DNA of 64,000 nt from Lachnospiraceae bacterium JC7 (GTDB lineage: Bacteria > Bacillota > Clostridia > Lachnospirales > Lachnospiraceae). The stretch's first letter is position 1, and each line of letters starts with the position of its first letter. Positions 35,101-44,888 of this stretch are shown piece after piece. The notes under the pieces are model-generated. The model saw only the letters and a list, made by a program, of their open reading frames with translations, was not told the origin of the DNA and made no database searches. A program made the position numbers and the translations under genes. The stretch covers positions 44,895 through 108,894 of the forward strand of contig ALYD01000008.1 of the NCBI GenBank assembly GCA_000513555.1. Reading direction: 5' to 3'.

Positions 35101-35433
35101 GATCCACGGTCCGAGGAGTCCCACCAGAGCAGGCTTTATGACCTGATTATAATATACGAAGTCATAACCGTTGGTCTTATCATAGGCACGCTGTATCCTG
35201 CCACCGAGTTCAGGAAGGATCATTATCTTTAAATAATCATTTTCCAGAAAAACAGCCTTATAATGCTTATCTTTTTTCTCATCATATATCTTCTCGATGG
35301 TCGGATACGGATATATCCTGCCGGAACTTCCCTGATAAACTCTCTTTTCCATGAACATAGGATTTTTATCAGGTTCACCGACACCATAGGTTGGGATGAT
35401 GACATCCTCCTCCCACAGCTTTACATCTCCCAT
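32110..35433 (-). CDS. DUF5107 and tetratricopeptide-repeat protein
   Basis: 1107 residues. The N-terminal 350 residues are the DUF5107 beta-sandwich, which looks like a sugar-mutarotase fold (FLENDYLKIMILPELGGRIQ, GLLGPWISGGIEFNWPQHHRP, FLWWANPAVPV). From about residue 460 to the end there are many TPR-like helical hairpins (such as AFGSLLMRRGLFKEAEEHFR and AWYYLGDLYYDKTVYDKAIE). There is no signal peptide. Proteins of this type usually lie in carbohydrate-use loci; a role in binding or converting a glycan inside the cell is plausible, but the activity is unproven. A perfect AAGGAGG precedes ATG. It is divergent from an AraC gene, which probably regulates it. Confidence 0.88.
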   Translation of the reverse strand: MGDVKLWEEDVIIPTYGVGEPDKNPMFMEKRVYQGSSGRIYPYPTIEKIYDEKKDKHYKAVFLENDYLKIMILPELGGRIQRAYDKTNGYDFVYYNQVIKPALVGLLGPWISGGIEFNWPQHHRPTTFMPVDHILVENPDGSKTCRISDMDQMYGTRGEASFTLYPGKAYLEIKGQLYNRTSTPQTFLWWANPAVPVNDHTQSVFPPDVHAVMDHGKRDVSRFPIATGVYYKHDYSAGVDISRYKNIPVPTSYMAEKSDFDFVGGYDYKVGAGLLHVADHHVSPGKKQWTWGCGDFGRAWDRNLTDEDGPYIELMCGVFTDNQPDFSWLKPMEEKTFTQYFMPYKAVGQIKNATKEAAVNMELKDGEISLIAYGTADYPDARFLLTYDGEVLSEETAHLSPVSTYSKTIRHNVSDETKLCFAVFAEGRELVHYSPLKKEIPELPHPAEAAKAPSEIMTNEELYLTGLHIEQYRHATFRPDDYYLEGLKRDPGDIRINNAFGSLLMRRGLFKEAEEHFRRAIRRLTWKNPNPYDSEAYYDLGLVLLYQNRDDEAFEAFYKASWSAEQQEMSFYYLAAIEAKRGHFTDALKLSEKALVKNAHNVKACGLRLYLMRKLGMRDEALAVVKENLRIDPFDYVTRMEESYLYETDSAMDAASRKELSDEKRRELIRIARNYHENFLTVARDYVEFGAYKEASDVLGLCTEKWAMLEYEKAYIASCEGKEEEAKALYKKAAEASTDYVFPNKLEDILVLNDALRYDPEDGNAWYYLGDLYYDKTVYDKAIEAWENASERRPEFATIWRNLSIAYFNKRNDVERSKAAMEKAYALAPKDPRIFLEHDQLLKKLNVSHGDRLKLYEENPEVFSQRDDLKVEYVTLLNLLGDFEKAISFIRENRFHPWEGGEGKITTQYVYALTGMALKEMKKGHWPEAKALLEEALVYPENLGEGKLEGTKDNNINYYIGICEEHSGEGDARGHFTEATIGTDEPAGMMYYNDQPADMIYFEGLALEKLGKEVAGKAHFNKLIDYGERHMRDEVRIGYFAVSLPDFQIFDEDWTKRNRAHCHYLIGLGKLGYGDAYEAAEEFRKAIELEPTHWNAIRYLQIAEKEL

Positions 35434-35461
35434 AATTTCCTCCTTAATTGCCCGAAAAATA

Positions 35462-35515
35462 TTTGTTAATTTATGTTTCTTGCTTATAATATAAAGTGTA
35501 ATTACTTCTATTACA
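35462..35515 (+). promoter_or_regulatory. Promoter and operator-like dyad of the AraC gene
   Basis: TTTGTT (35462-35467), 17 bases, TATAAT (35485-35490). A dyad TGTAAT-N7-ATTACA (35497-35515) sits on the expected transcription start, as expected for an autoregulatory site in this divergent region between the DUF5107 and AraC genes. Confidence 0.5.
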
Positions 35516-35564
35516 TTAGGTTTGATTGCTCATTAGTTTTTAAATCTTGCTCTGTGAGGCACAT

Positions 35565-36422
35565 ATGATCTCAACTGAAAACCATATTAAACCGGGATCT
35601 GATTTTTACGTTTATACTCCCGGAGCTCTGGCCAAGCGCCTGTTTCTATACCCTATGATCGTAGGTAATTTCACCTACCTTCCGGGTTACACTATCCGCA
35701 GAAATGCCTTTGACAGTTTCCTCATCATGTATGTAAAGAAAGGTGAATGTACTGTAGAGACCTGCGGACATATATACCATGCCCATGAGGGCAATGTCAT
35801 ATTTCTGGACTGTTATGCCCCTCATTCCTACGGTACGAGCTCTGGCTGCAGTATAGAATGGATCCATTTCGACGGGATAACTGCCCGGGAATATTTTGAA
35901 GCCATCACAGAAACCACCGGTCCCATCATCACTCTTCAGAATTCCTATCGCTTCGAGAAGTATCTCCACCGTATATATCTGGGATTCCGTGATACAGTTG
36001 CCGTTGGTGACCCTCTTCTCAACAATTATCTCGTAAATATCCTGACAGAACTGTTCCTCGCCAAAAGCCAGGATATAGCAGAAGCTTCTGCAAGCGGAAT
36101 CATAGAGGACACCGTTGCCTACATCTCGGATCATATACATGAAGAACTGTCACTGGAACAGCTGGCCTCCCAGGCTTCTCTAAGTACCTTTTATTTCAGC
36201 AGGCTTTTCAAACGCGAGACCGGTTTTGCACCTCACGAATATGTCATAGAGACCCGTATCAATGCTGCCAAATTCTTTTTACAGAATGCAAAAATGAGTA
36301 TTAAAGACATCTGCTACAGTTGCGGTTTTTCCTCAGAATCAAGCTTCTGTACCACGTTTAAAAAGGTCACCGGGATGACACCTTCCAGATACAGATCCGC
36401 TGTCAACTCTCCGGAAAAATAA
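35565..36422 (+). CDS. AraC-family regulator with N-terminal cupin-like sensor
   Basis: 285 residues. The first half has a cupin-like pattern (LIMYVKKGECTVET, HAHEGNVIFLDCYAPHSYG, IEWIHFDG) that binds a sugar in AraC-type activators. The C-terminal 100 residues contain LSLEQLASQASLSTFYFSRLFKR and IKDICYSCGFSSESSFCTTFKKVTGMTPSRYR. ATG 35565 follows GAGG at suitable spacing; a TTG at 35547 opens the frame but is unlikely. It is divergent from the DUF5107-TPR gene and converges on a sugar ABC operon, and probably controls one or both. Confidence 0.9.
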   Translation: MISTENHIKPGSDFYVYTPGALAKRLFLYPMIVGNFTYLPGYTIRRNAFDSFLIMYVKKGECTVETCGHIYHAHEGNVIFLDCYAPHSYGTSSGCSIEWIHFDGITAREYFEAITETTGPIITLQNSYRFEKYLHRIYLGFRDTVAVGDPLLNNYLVNILTELFLAKSQDIAEASASGIIEDTVAYISDHIHEELSLEQLASQASLSTFYFSRLFKRETGFAPHEYVIETRINAAKFFLQNAKMSIKDICYSCGFSSESSFCTTFKKVTGMTPSRYRSAVNSPEK

Positions 36423-36506
36423 AGAAAGCGCTATTAAAAACAGCATATAGAAAACACTTTTGTTTTATTGATTTAATCAGGATCTGATAAAAATTTTTTC
36501 AGCAAA

Positions 36507-36540
36507 GGGCAGCCATGCAGGCTGCCCTCTTTCTGCTTTT
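36507..36540 (+). terminator. Terminator between convergent AraC and ABC genes
   Basis: GGGCAGCC-ATGCA-GGCTGCCC is a perfect 8-bp stem followed on the plus strand by CTCTTTCTGCTTTT. It can serve the AraC gene and, read the other way (TTTGCTG), perhaps also the ABC operon. Confidence 0.65.
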
Positions 36541-36558
36541 ACTTATTTTTTACTCGCA

Positions 36559-37650
36559 TCATTCTGCATCTTTACCCATAACATCCTTATAGTTATCAGG
36601 TGTTACGATAACCGCGTCAACTGCAGTCTCCATGTCAGGAGTCTCGCCATTGATCAGCTTATAAAGAACATTTACAGAACCCTCACCAACAGACTGAGCG
36701 GAGAAATATGCAGCTGCCTTCATGCAGGTGCCGTCTGCGCCCTTTGTATTCCACTCATCCTTGGCCATATATCCGCCGAGACCTACTACACATGCATCCT
36801 TATCGAGGCCTGCAGACTCAAGGGCACGGCATGCACCGATGGTACCCTCTTCATTGGCACCGGTAATGAGCCATGTCTTGACCTCAGGATGTGCTGTGAT
36901 AACTGATGCGGCAGCAGTATTACCCTTATCTGTTGTTCCGTCATAGTCAGCTTTATAGATCTTACTCTGATCAAAATCAGGACAGTCTTCTGTGAACTGA
37001 GCGATCTCACCTTCTGCACGTGGAACGCAGGAAGATACTGTGTCCATAGTCATGATCAGCATACCTACATCATCCTTGCCGGCGAGATCATTATCCTTTA
37101 CATACTGTGCGATCCACTTACCATTTGCCTGACCGATAACATAAGCATTGATACCTACCCATGGAGCAAGCTTGTTGCCTGAAGTATCCTGAAGTGCATC
37201 ATCGGCTGCAACGATAGGGATTCCGGCTTCCTTTGCCTTATCAACAGCTGCCTGAGACATGGTCTGGTCAGGAATACATGTAACGATACCCTTTGCGTTG
37301 TTTGCGATGGCGTTATCTATAGCCTTTAAATACTCTTCCGGATTCATCTTTGCATCTACATATGTAAATGTGTCGCCGTTTTTCTCAACGGCAGCTTTTG
37401 CTGCATTTCCTTCATCGATGAACCATGTCTGATCTCCGGCCTTGTAGATACCGTAGATAACTCCGGAACCTGAAGAAGCAGCCGGTGCAGCACCACTTTC
37501 TTCTTTCTTTGTCTCTGCTGATTTTGTATCAGCCTCCTTTGCAGCAGCGGTTGTAGAAGTCTCACCCTCTACAGAACATGCCGAGAGTGCTCCCACCATC
37601 GCCATAGCCAGTCCAAGTGCCATTGCCTTTTTGAAATGTGATTTTTTCAT
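36559..37650 (-). CDS. Ribose-type sugar-binding lipoprotein (ABC importer)
   Basis: 363 residues. Signal peptide with lipobox LSAC (Cys about 25), a Thr/Ala/Lys/Glu-rich linker and then a periplasmic-binding-protein type 1 domain (VIYGIYKAGDQTWFIDEGNAA, GIVTCIPDQTMSQAAVDKAKEAGIPIVAADD, TWLITGANEEGTIGACRALES). It captures a monosaccharide outside the cell. AAGGAGG precedes ATG. It is the last gene of an ATPase-permease-binding protein operon. The nearby aldose 1-epimerase hints at galactose, arabinose or another aldose; the binding site residues do not allow a firm choice. Confidence 0.9.
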   Translation of the reverse strand: MKKSHFKKAMALGLAMAMVGALSACSVEGETSTTAAAKEADTKSAETKKEESGAAPAASSGSGVIYGIYKAGDQTWFIDEGNAAKAAVEKNGDTFTYVDAKMNPEEYLKAIDNAIANNAKGIVTCIPDQTMSQAAVDKAKEAGIPIVAADDALQDTSGNKLAPWVGINAYVIGQANGKWIAQYVKDNDLAGKDDVGMLIMTMDTVSSCVPRAEGEIAQFTEDCPDFDQSKIYKADYDGTTDKGNTAAASVITAHPEVKTWLITGANEEGTIGACRALESAGLDKDACVVGLGGYMAKDEWNTKGADGTCMKAAAYFSAQSVGEGSVNVLYKLINGETPDMETAVDAVIVTPDNYKDVMGKDAE

Positions 37651-37684
37651 TTTTCCTCCTTAAAAATGCATTTGCATATTGTGT

Positions 37685-38656
37685 TTAAAGATTCTTCATG
37701 GACAGTTCGAGAAGTTCCTTCTCTCGACGCTGTTTACGTACATAGTCCGTTGCCAACGCGAACAGAAGCAGTCCTCCCTTTGCAACGTATTGCCAGAATG
37801 ACGGAACATTGACCATGGTAAGACCCGTATTGAAAGCCTGGATCAGAATGATTCCGAGGAAGGTACCTCCCATATCACCTACACCGCCTGCAAAGGATAC
37901 TCCTCCCAGAATTACAGCGGTAATAGCATCAAACTCCAGATTGACATTGGCTGCAGGCTGTCCTGAATTCATACGTGCAGAGAAGATAATGCCTCCCACC
38001 GCACACAGCGCACCCATCATGAGAAAGCTTCTTCTGATGATCTGCTGGGGATTAAGTCCTGCGAGTCTCGCTGCCTCTTTGGAACCGCCGATCGCATAAA
38101 TGGATCTTCCGAATTTGGTCTTTGCGAGAACTATACCGAAGACCACGATGCAGAGAAGCATTATCCACACAGAGAGAGGGATATTCAGGATCCTGAGTTT
38201 TCCAAGAAGCAGAAATGTGGGATCGGCAATGGCCACAGGTTTTCCTCCGCAGAGAATATAGGCAAATCCACGGATAACAGATTGTGAAACGAGAGTGGCT
38301 ATGAATGCTTCCAGCTTAATCTTGTTGACCATGAAAGCATTGCACAGTCCTACGAGCATTCCTGCAACAATGGTGATAAGACAGGTCAGTACGAAAGGAA
38401 CACCATAACTCACCAGTGTCGCAGCCAGCACTCCTGAAAACGCTGCAAGAGAACCCGGGGACAGATCGTTCTGACCTGCTATGATGAGGTAGGTATGTCC
38501 GATGGCAACAAGCCCTACCAGTGAAGCCGCAATAAGGATGTTGATTATATTTGTCAGTGACAGATAATTGCTGTTAAGTGTCGTAAACAGAATAAATACA
38601 GCAACAATGGCAGCTACAAGCACCAGCTTATCGCCGTTTATCTTTAACTTTTTCAT
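37685..38656 (-). CDS. Ribose-type sugar ABC transporter permease
   Basis: 323 residues with about nine membrane helices and family features: SLTNIINILIAASLVGLVAIGHTYLIIAGQNDLSPGSL in the first third (the SPG loop near residue 68), LCGGKPVAIADP, and GGVSFAGGVGDMGGT near the C terminus. It forms the membrane channel, presumably as a homodimer. Its ATG overlaps the ATPase gene stop by four bases (ATGA) and the binding-protein gene follows 34 bases later. Confidence 0.93.
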   Translation of the reverse strand: MKKLKINGDKLVLVAAIVAVFILFTTLNSNYLSLTNIINILIAASLVGLVAIGHTYLIIAGQNDLSPGSLAAFSGVLAATLVSYGVPFVLTCLITIVAGMLVGLCNAFMVNKIKLEAFIATLVSQSVIRGFAYILCGGKPVAIADPTFLLLGKLRILNIPLSVWIMLLCIVVFGIVLAKTKFGRSIYAIGGSKEAARLAGLNPQQIIRRSFLMMGALCAVGGIIFSARMNSGQPAANVNLEFDAITAVILGGVSFAGGVGDMGGTFLGIILIQAFNTGLTMVNVPSFWQYVAKGGLLLFALATDYVRKQRREKELLELSMKNL

Positions 38657-40161
38657 GATTTTTCCACCTTCCCGATCATTGCAAGACTTAAGAGATTTGT
38701 TTCGCTTGCTTCCTGCCTTGAGATCTCTCCGGAGATCTGTCTGCCCTTCATAACTATGATGCGGTCAGATAATCCGATGACTTCCGGCAGCTCTGAGGAG
38801 ATCAGTATCACTCCGATACCCTGCTTGGCAAACTTACAGATCATATTGTAAAATTCCGACTTCGCACCTACGTCGATTCCCTTTGTAGGTTCATCAAGGA
38901 TCAGAACCTTGGGATCTGTACTGAGCCAGCGGGCAACTATGGCCTTCTGCTGATTTCCACCGGATAATTCCACGATCTTTTTGTCAGGAGAAGGTGTCTT
39001 TATGCTGAATTTCCTAATTCCTTCTTCAGCTGTCTTCTTCTCTTCCTTTTCATTTACAAAACCAAATCTGTCCGAATGCTGATCCAGAAGGGAGATATTG
39101 ATATTATCCGCAACAGAGAAATTGGAAATGATACCCTGCAGCTTTCTGTCCTCGGGAACAAGTACTATTCCCTGTTTCATTGCATCATGAGGTGAATGTA
39201 TCTCGGTCTTCTTTCCTTCCAGTATCACTTCACCGGTCTTCATTTTATCCGCACCGATGATAGCTCTCATAAGCTCTGTACGTCCTGCTCCAACGAGGCC
39301 CGAAAAACCGAGGACCTCTCCTTTTCGAAGAACAAAGGAATTTGGTTTGACATAATCGGAAGATACATTTCTGACTTCCAGAAGTACATCTCCTATGGTC
39401 TTGTCACGATCGAGATTGTTATAGATATCTCCGAGATCACGGCCTACCATCATGCGTATCATTTCTGACTGGGGACATTCTCCCGTCCTTACGGTATCCA
39501 CATAGTGACCATCCTTGAAGATAGCTACCTTATCGGTTATTTCTTCGATCTCCTCCATACGATGGGAGACATAAATGATGATCTTTCCTTCTGACTTTAA
39601 CTTCCTTATGATCTTAAACAGAGCTTCGATCTCCGAATCACTGAGGGAAGCTGTCGGTTCATCAAAGGCAATGACCTTCAGATTATCTCTGGAATAGGCC
39701 TTCATTATCTCGACCATCTGCTGATATGCGATACTCAGATCCTTTACCTTTGTTTCCGGCTTTATGGGAAGTCCGAAATCCTCGATGATCTTTGAAGCCA
39801 TGACATTGGCCTTTGTTGTGTCAATGATTCCGAATCTACCCAGAGGCATCCTTCCAAGGTATATATTTTCAGCCACTGATAATTCCAGAAGGATCTGACG
39901 TTCCTGGTATATGATGGAAATGCCTTCCTCTATAGCCTCATGAGGTGTCTTAAAGTGCTTTTCCTGACCATCAAGTATGTACTTGCCCGATGTAGGCTGG
40001 TAATCTCCGTTCAGGGTCTTAAGCAGGGTGGACTTGCCGGCACCGTTTTCACCAAGGAATGCCAGAACTTCACCGGAATATGCCTTAAAAGACACGTCAT
40101 CCAGGGCCTTTACTCCGGGAAAGTATTTGGAAATGTGTTGGAATTCCAAAACATGTTCCAT
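38653..40161 (-). CDS. Ribose-type sugar ABC transporter ATPase (tandem nucleotide-binding domains)
   Basis: 502 residues with two ABC domains. First domain: Walker A GENGAGKST (about 36-44), LSIAYQQMVEI signature and Walker B AFDEPTASLS. Second domain: a degenerate P-loop GLVGAGRTEL, LSGGNQQKAIVARWL and LILDEPTKGIDVGAK. This is the RbsA/MglA/AraG arrangement that powers monosaccharide import. GGAAAGGAG lies upstream of ATG. It is the first gene of the operon; the 266-base region up to the divergent epimerase gene should hold both promoters, but I could not place a convincing one. Confidence 0.95.
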   Translation of the reverse strand: MEHVLEFQHISKYFPGVKALDDVSFKAYSGEVLAFLGENGAGKSTLLKTLNGDYQPTSGKYILDGQEKHFKTPHEAIEEGISIIYQERQILLELSVAENIYLGRMPLGRFGIIDTTKANVMASKIIEDFGLPIKPETKVKDLSIAYQQMVEIMKAYSRDNLKVIAFDEPTASLSDSEIEALFKIIRKLKSEGKIIIYVSHRMEEIEEITDKVAIFKDGHYVDTVRTGECPQSEMIRMMVGRDLGDIYNNLDRDKTIGDVLLEVRNVSSDYVKPNSFVLRKGEVLGFSGLVGAGRTELMRAIIGADKMKTGEVILEGKKTEIHSPHDAMKQGIVLVPEDRKLQGIISNFSVADNINISLLDQHSDRFGFVNEKEEKKTAEEGIRKFSIKTPSPDKKIVELSGGNQQKAIVARWLSTDPKVLILDEPTKGIDVGAKSEFYNMICKFAKQGIGVILISSELPEVIGLSDRIIVMKGRQISGEISRQEASETNLLSLAMIGKVEKS

Positions 40162-40427
40162 GGTATGCTCCTTTCCTCTTTTATTTCACTTTTATGAGTT
40201 TCTCTTCATCCGGGTTCTGTCCTCATACTTCCGGACTCACTCATCAGGTTCAAAAACTCACTGTAAAAATCTCTTTAACTAAATCCATTTTAATCCTGTC
40301 AGTTTAGAAAATCATTGTTTCAAATTGCTCAGAACTTTCAAATTCTTGCTCTCATTATGGATTTTCGTTTTCAGATCGCATATTTCACATATACTGAATA
40401 ATAGATAAATATTATGGGGTTATGACG

Positions 40428-41570
40428 ATGAAATTAGAACATTATGTCGATAAAAATATTAAATCACGAGTCAGATTCAGAACTATTAGCAGTATGGGCC
40501 TTATGGTGGAACTGAGTACCCTCGGAGCAGGTATTCAAAATATTGCTCTTATAATCTCTGAAGATCCCCTATATTTCCTGAATCTTGTTTTAAGTTATCC
40601 TGATGATGAACAGTTGATTCAGTCAGGCTCTTATGCAGGAAGAACTCTATGTCCAAATGCAGGGCGTATCAGCAGTCCCGGACTGTCCATCCATGGTCAG
40701 CACTTTCCTCTTGAAGCCAATGAAGGAAGGAATCAGCTTCACGGCGGTGCCCACAATCTTTCATTTTCAGACTGGAAAGTAGCGGAAACAGAAACCGGAA
40801 CGGATTTTGTCAGGGTGACCTTTACAGCATCACAGCCTGACGGCATGGACGGATATCCGGGAAATCGTGAGTATTCTGTCTCATATACGATCGAAGACAT
40901 GGGGTGTATCACCATAAACTACTGCGCAGTATCAGACAGACCTACTTATATCAATATGTCAAACCACACTTATTGGAATCTTCACGGGATCAAAGCTATT
41001 TCCGGTGAAGATCCTCTATCTCCTTATGAAGTTGATATCACTTCCGGAAACAGGCATACCCATAGGATGATTTCAGGTCTGGATCAATTACTTGAGATCA
41101 ATGCCAACAACGTCATGCTGAATAAAGATGACCATTTGCCTTCTGGAATGATCCCTGTGTCCGGTACCCCCTTCGATTTTCGTACTCAGGTATCTCTCGG
41201 ACAGATGCTTCATTCCGATCAGCCTATAGATCATGTTTTCCATAAACAGATCAAAACTGCCCGCGGCTACAATCATGCCTACCTTCTGGCAAAAACAGAT
41301 CTCAGGAGAAAATTCAGAGGAGTGAATCACTACGAAAGCATAAAAAAAGCCTGCACTCTGCAGGATCCGTTTTCTCATAGAAAACTAACCCTGATGACAG
41401 ATGCACAGGCTATAGTATTGTATTCAGGAGGTTTTTTAGCTGATCCCTCTCTCTTTATCGCTCTGGAAGCTCAGGATATACCCGATGTCTGCAACATACT
41501 GCCGGAATATATGAAGATCACAGACAGGGATCATCCTTTTCAAAGAAGGATACGCTTTCATATAGGATGA
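40428..41570 (+). CDS. Aldose 1-epimerase (galactose mutarotase family)
   Basis: 380 residues. It interconverts alpha and beta anomers of aldoses in the cytoplasm. Motifs: SYAGRTLCPNAGRIS (the usual GR..NRI site, here with an N-A-G-R variant), NQLHGG, MSNHTYWNLHG with the catalytic His, and ALEAQDIPD with the catalytic Glu. It is slightly longer than the usual 340-350 residues. I chose ATG 40428, which has GGGG eight bases upstream; ATG 40422 lies too close to it. It is divergent from the sugar ABC operon and may process the imported sugar. Confidence 0.88.
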   Translation: MKLEHYVDKNIKSRVRFRTISSMGLMVELSTLGAGIQNIALIISEDPLYFLNLVLSYPDDEQLIQSGSYAGRTLCPNAGRISSPGLSIHGQHFPLEANEGRNQLHGGAHNLSFSDWKVAETETGTDFVRVTFTASQPDGMDGYPGNREYSVSYTIEDMGCITINYCAVSDRPTYINMSNHTYWNLHGIKAISGEDPLSPYEVDITSGNRHTHRMISGLDQLLEINANNVMLNKDDHLPSGMIPVSGTPFDFRTQVSLGQMLHSDQPIDHVFHKQIKTARGYNHAYLLAKTDLRRKFRGVNHYESIKKACTLQDPFSHRKLTLMTDAQAIVLYSGGFLADPSLFIALEAQDIPDVCNILPEYMKITDRDHPFQRRIRFHIG

Positions 41571-41610
41571 AATATAAAGTATTAATTATAAGATCCAATT
41601 ACCTGAGAGC

Positions 41611-43053
41611 TCATACCTTACGTTTCTTCAGGTAACTCTTGTTATCATACATGATCTTATCGGCACGATTGAACACCGTGATGACATCCTCGTCATTATC
41701 ATATCTTGACATTCCGCAGGCAATGATGATTCCGCCCTTTTCAATGGCTTCTTCATTATGTCTCGCTATCAGACCGATCAACTCATCAGTTCGATCGTAA
41801 TCTTCGTCCTGGGATATAACGACGAACTCATCGCCTCCGACACGGTATACAGGGCTTCGTTTAAAGGTCCGGCAGATTATATCGCAGGCCTCACAGATGC
41901 ACTTGTCCCCTGCTTCATGTCCCAAAGTATCGTTTATCGTCTTAAGATCATTTACATCGAGAACTATGATTGCAAACTCCGGCTGACGCCTCTCTCTGAT
42001 TCTGCGATTCATCAGTTCTTCTCTTTCCTTATATGCATTCTTATTCTTGATTCCCGTCAGCGCATCGATTTCAGCCATACTCTGAACCATGGCAAGCTTC
42101 TCCACATACTCACGCTTGATACGCATGGCGTCCGTTACATCCTGACATAGTCCCAGCAGACATTCTCTTCCGGTATCATCCGTAAACTTAAGCTTTGTTG
42201 TCTGGAACTGCCTCGGATTTCCGCCGGCATCCGGAACATCTTCATAAAAGATGTATGGTCTGTCCATGGCCAATGCCTTTTTATCGTCTTCGATGAAATG
42301 GTATGCCGTGTCTGAATCGAAGATCTCAAAATCCGTAAGACCAACAACGTCCTCCGGTGTCTCTTTATTCGCATAATCCGCAAATGCCTGATTACAGGCC
42401 AGATACTTACGGGTATGTACATCCTTTGAAAAGGTTATGGCCGGCATATTGGTCAAAAGAGCCGAAACGGACCTCTTAAGCTCTGCAATCTTTTTGCCGG
42501 CATCCGCCTCTTCTTTTAATTTTTCATTTTCTTTCTTAAGCTTAACATACTCACCGGATATGATTCTAAGTTCAGTACTGTCCCGTGAACTTCCCATTGT
42601 GATATTTGTATCAACATGATCATCACATCCATTAATTATGTTCTTTTCGTCACTGCCATCTGCGATATACGGCCCAAGATCCCTGTACCAGATAACCGCC
42701 AGTTTTACTCCGTTTTCCTTATAGATATGCTGCCCATAGGAATGGATGATCCTGTATTCGCCATCCCTTTTAAATCTGTATACGACATCATAGGCTTTCT
42801 CTCCCGTAGCGAAACTCAATACGGCTTCGCCTATTGCCGAAAGATCATCTGGATGCGTATCCTGATACATATTGCTGTCCATCAGACCGTAGACTTCTTC
42901 TTTGGTCATCCCTGTATATCCGGACAGTTCGATAAAGCCCCTGGAAAGAGCAACTGTTATCACTTTATTATCTATAAACTGATAGACCGCAAATGGCACA
43001 GAACTTTTTTCTATGAAATCCTGTTCCGCTTCGCTATATCTGTATTTTCTCAT
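41611..43053 (-). CDS. PAS-PAS-GGDEF diguanylate cyclase
   Basis: 480 residues, no membrane helix. A PAS domain (about 15-130), a coiled-coil segment ([20 protein letters not shown], about 170-195), a second PAS domain (about 200-310), and a GGDEF domain with an intact active site VYRVGGDEF (GGDEF at about 406-410). It makes cyclic di-GMP from GTP. No RxxD inhibitory site precedes GGDEF (the segment reads FKRSPVYR), so product inhibition is probably absent. Its ATG overlaps the stop of the chemoreceptor gene by four bases, so the two are co-translated. A receptor and a cyclase made together suggest one stimulus feeding motility and c-di-GMP. Confidence 0.92.
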   Translation of the reverse strand: MRKYRYSEAEQDFIEKSSVPFAVYQFIDNKVITVALSRGFIELSGYTGMTKEEVYGLMDSNMYQDTHPDDLSAIGEAVLSFATGEKAYDVVYRFKRDGEYRIIHSYGQHIYKENGVKLAVIWYRDLGPYIADGSDEKNIINGCDDHVDTNITMGSSRDSTELRIISGEYVKLKKENEKLKEEADAGKKIAELKRSVSALLTNMPAITFSKDVHTRKYLACNQAFADYANKETPEDVVGLTDFEIFDSDTAYHFIEDDKKALAMDRPYIFYEDVPDAGGNPRQFQTTKLKFTDDTGRECLLGLCQDVTDAMRIKREYVEKLAMVQSMAEIDALTGIKNKNAYKEREELMNRRIRERRQPEFAIIVLDVNDLKTINDTLGHEAGDKCICEACDIICRTFKRSPVYRVGGDEFVVISQDEDYDRTDELIGLIARHNEEAIEKGGIIIACGMSRYDNDEDVITVFNRADKIMYDNKSYLKKRKV

Positions 43054-44747
43054 ACTACAATCTTGGATACCATATTCTTGAGTTCCGTCGCATGTTCATT
43101 GAGCTCCTGGCTGGATGCAGAAGACTGCTCTGCTGTCGCACTGTTCTCCTGAACGACCTGGGCGATCTGCTCGAGACCCGTTGTTATCTCAGCTATGGAA
43201 ACAGCTTCACGCTGCATCTCGTTTGCGATATTTGCCACCAGCTCCTTGGACTTCTCAGAGCTTTCCTTGACCTCATTGAGACTCTCTGCGGAAGTTGTAA
43301 TAAGTTTCGAACCATTTCGAATGGCCGTAATAGTATCTTCAATAAGGGCCGATGTCTCTGAAGCTGCAGATGCCGACTTTCCGGCCAGGTTTCTAACCTC
43401 GTCCGCAACAACAGCGAAGCCCTTGCCGGCAGTTCCGGCTCTTGCCGCCTCAACCGCTGCATTGAGTGCCAGAATGTTAGTCTGGAAGGCAATGTCATCG
43501 ATGGTCTTGATTATATTTTCAATCTGGGCAGACTTATTGGCAATCTCGTCCATGGCATCCTTAACATGGCCCATCTGCTCATTCTCGGCATTGATCCTCT
43601 CTGCAACATTGGCAGAGAACTGCTCAACATCGTTAGCTGACTTCGCATTTGCCTTTACCTTATCTCTGATGTCCTGAACTGTTGCTGATAACTCTTCAAG
43701 AGTAGAAGCCTGCTCTGTTGAACCCTGTGACAGTGACATGGCACCGTTTGCGATATGACTTGATCCAGTTTCTACCTGCTCCGCAACCTCATTCATTCTG
43801 CCGAAAATATCATTTAAGTTGCTGTGTATATCTCTATAAGCTGTGATGACTTTTGCATAATCACCTACATACTGATCCTTGCACTGGGACTTGGCAGCAA
43901 AGTTACCCTTTGCCATCTCCGTAAGTTTATAACATACATCCTGGATGACCTGTGATGTCTGGTCAGACATATGCTTTACCGCTCTGACCATGGTACCTAT
44001 CTCGTCTTTACCGAATCCTGATACATCGATATCAAAATCAAAGGAACCATTCTCAAGATGCTTCATAGCACCTACAACCACATTGACACCTGAAATGATG
44101 CTCTTTGAAAGAAGTGAAAAGATGATCGTTGAAGCAATTATGATGACAACAAATGTTGCAGGAATGACGATCATGACAGTATTACTCATTTTTTCCGACT
44201 CGGCGATCATATTCGCTGCGTCTTCTTCACATTGAACACCTATAGCATCAAGGGTATTCATAAGCTGCATATGAATGGCCGAATCTTTCGTACTGAAATT
44301 TTCGTCATAATAAAGCTCGGACGCATTAAGATCACCACCCTCAATGATGTCTAAAAGCTCATAGGCCTTTGTTGTATATGTAGAGAACATAGACTGAAGA
44401 TTTGTTTTCAGAGCCTCGTCTTCTGAATTATTACATATGGTATCCAGATTCTTCTGCATGGAAGCAAAACGCGACTTGAAATTTTTTCTCTGATCCTCAA
44501 CCGAATTTCCTTCCATATCACTCTGATAAAGAGCTGACAGGAAACGCTTCGAAATACCGTTCAGATCTTTTCTGATAACACACTCGGCATAGGTATTCTC
44601 ATATTCAACCGCTCCAAAATGTTTCATCATGCTACTCAGTTGATAGAAAGAAGTCAATGCTACCAGCATCATCACTGCGATGAGTATAATTATGCCTATC
44701 TGAGTAATGGTAAACCTGGTTCTGATACTTAAATCTTTAGTCTTCAT
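43050..44747 (-). CDS. Methyl-accepting chemotaxis protein
   Basis: 565 residues. A membrane helix near residues 15-38, an extracellular four-helix-bundle ligand domain (about 40-185), a second helix (about 188-212), a HAMP domain, and a long cytoplasmic signalling coiled coil with the hairpin tip [20 protein letters not shown] and [15 protein letters not shown]. It senses a solute and controls CheA, and the cell is therefore probably motile. AGAGGA precedes ATG. It overlaps the diguanylate cyclase gene by four bases. Confidence 0.95.
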   Translation of the reverse strand: MKTKDLSIRTRFTITQIGIIILIAVMMLVALTSFYQLSSMMKHFGAVEYENTYAECVIRKDLNGISKRFLSALYQSDMEGNSVEDQRKNFKSRFASMQKNLDTICNNSEDEALKTNLQSMFSTYTTKAYELLDIIEGGDLNASELYYDENFSTKDSAIHMQLMNTLDAIGVQCEEDAANMIAESEKMSNTVMIVIPATFVVIIIASTIIFSLLSKSIISGVNVVVGAMKHLENGSFDFDIDVSGFGKDEIGTMVRAVKHMSDQTSQVIQDVCYKLTEMAKGNFAAKSQCKDQYVGDYAKVITAYRDIHSNLNDIFGRMNEVAEQVETGSSHIANGAMSLSQGSTEQASTLEELSATVQDIRDKVKANAKSANDVEQFSANVAERINAENEQMGHVKDAMDEIANKSAQIENIIKTIDDIAFQTNILALNAAVEAARAGTAGKGFAVVADEVRNLAGKSASAASETSALIEDTITAIRNGSKLITTSAESLNEVKESSEKSKELVANIANEMQREAVSIAEITTGLEQIAQVVQENSATAEQSSASSQELNEHATELKNMVSKIVV

Positions 44748-44836
44748 TTCATATTCCTCTCTTATTATACAGGGACTTGTTTATCTGCTCTTCAATTAAG
44801 CTAATCGACTAAAAGCTGTATAAAAATTATAAAGAT

Positions 44837-44865
44837 AATATAAAAAGACTAAATGTTTTGAACAA
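44837..44865 (-). promoter_or_regulatory. Promoter of the chemoreceptor-cyclase operon
   Basis: On the minus strand TTGTTC (44860-44865), 17 bases, TATATT (44837-44842), 90 bases before the start. It is sigma-A-like; I saw no flagellar sigma-28 pattern. Confidence 0.45.
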
Positions 44866-44888
44866 CGGCATGGATTCACCATAAAAAA

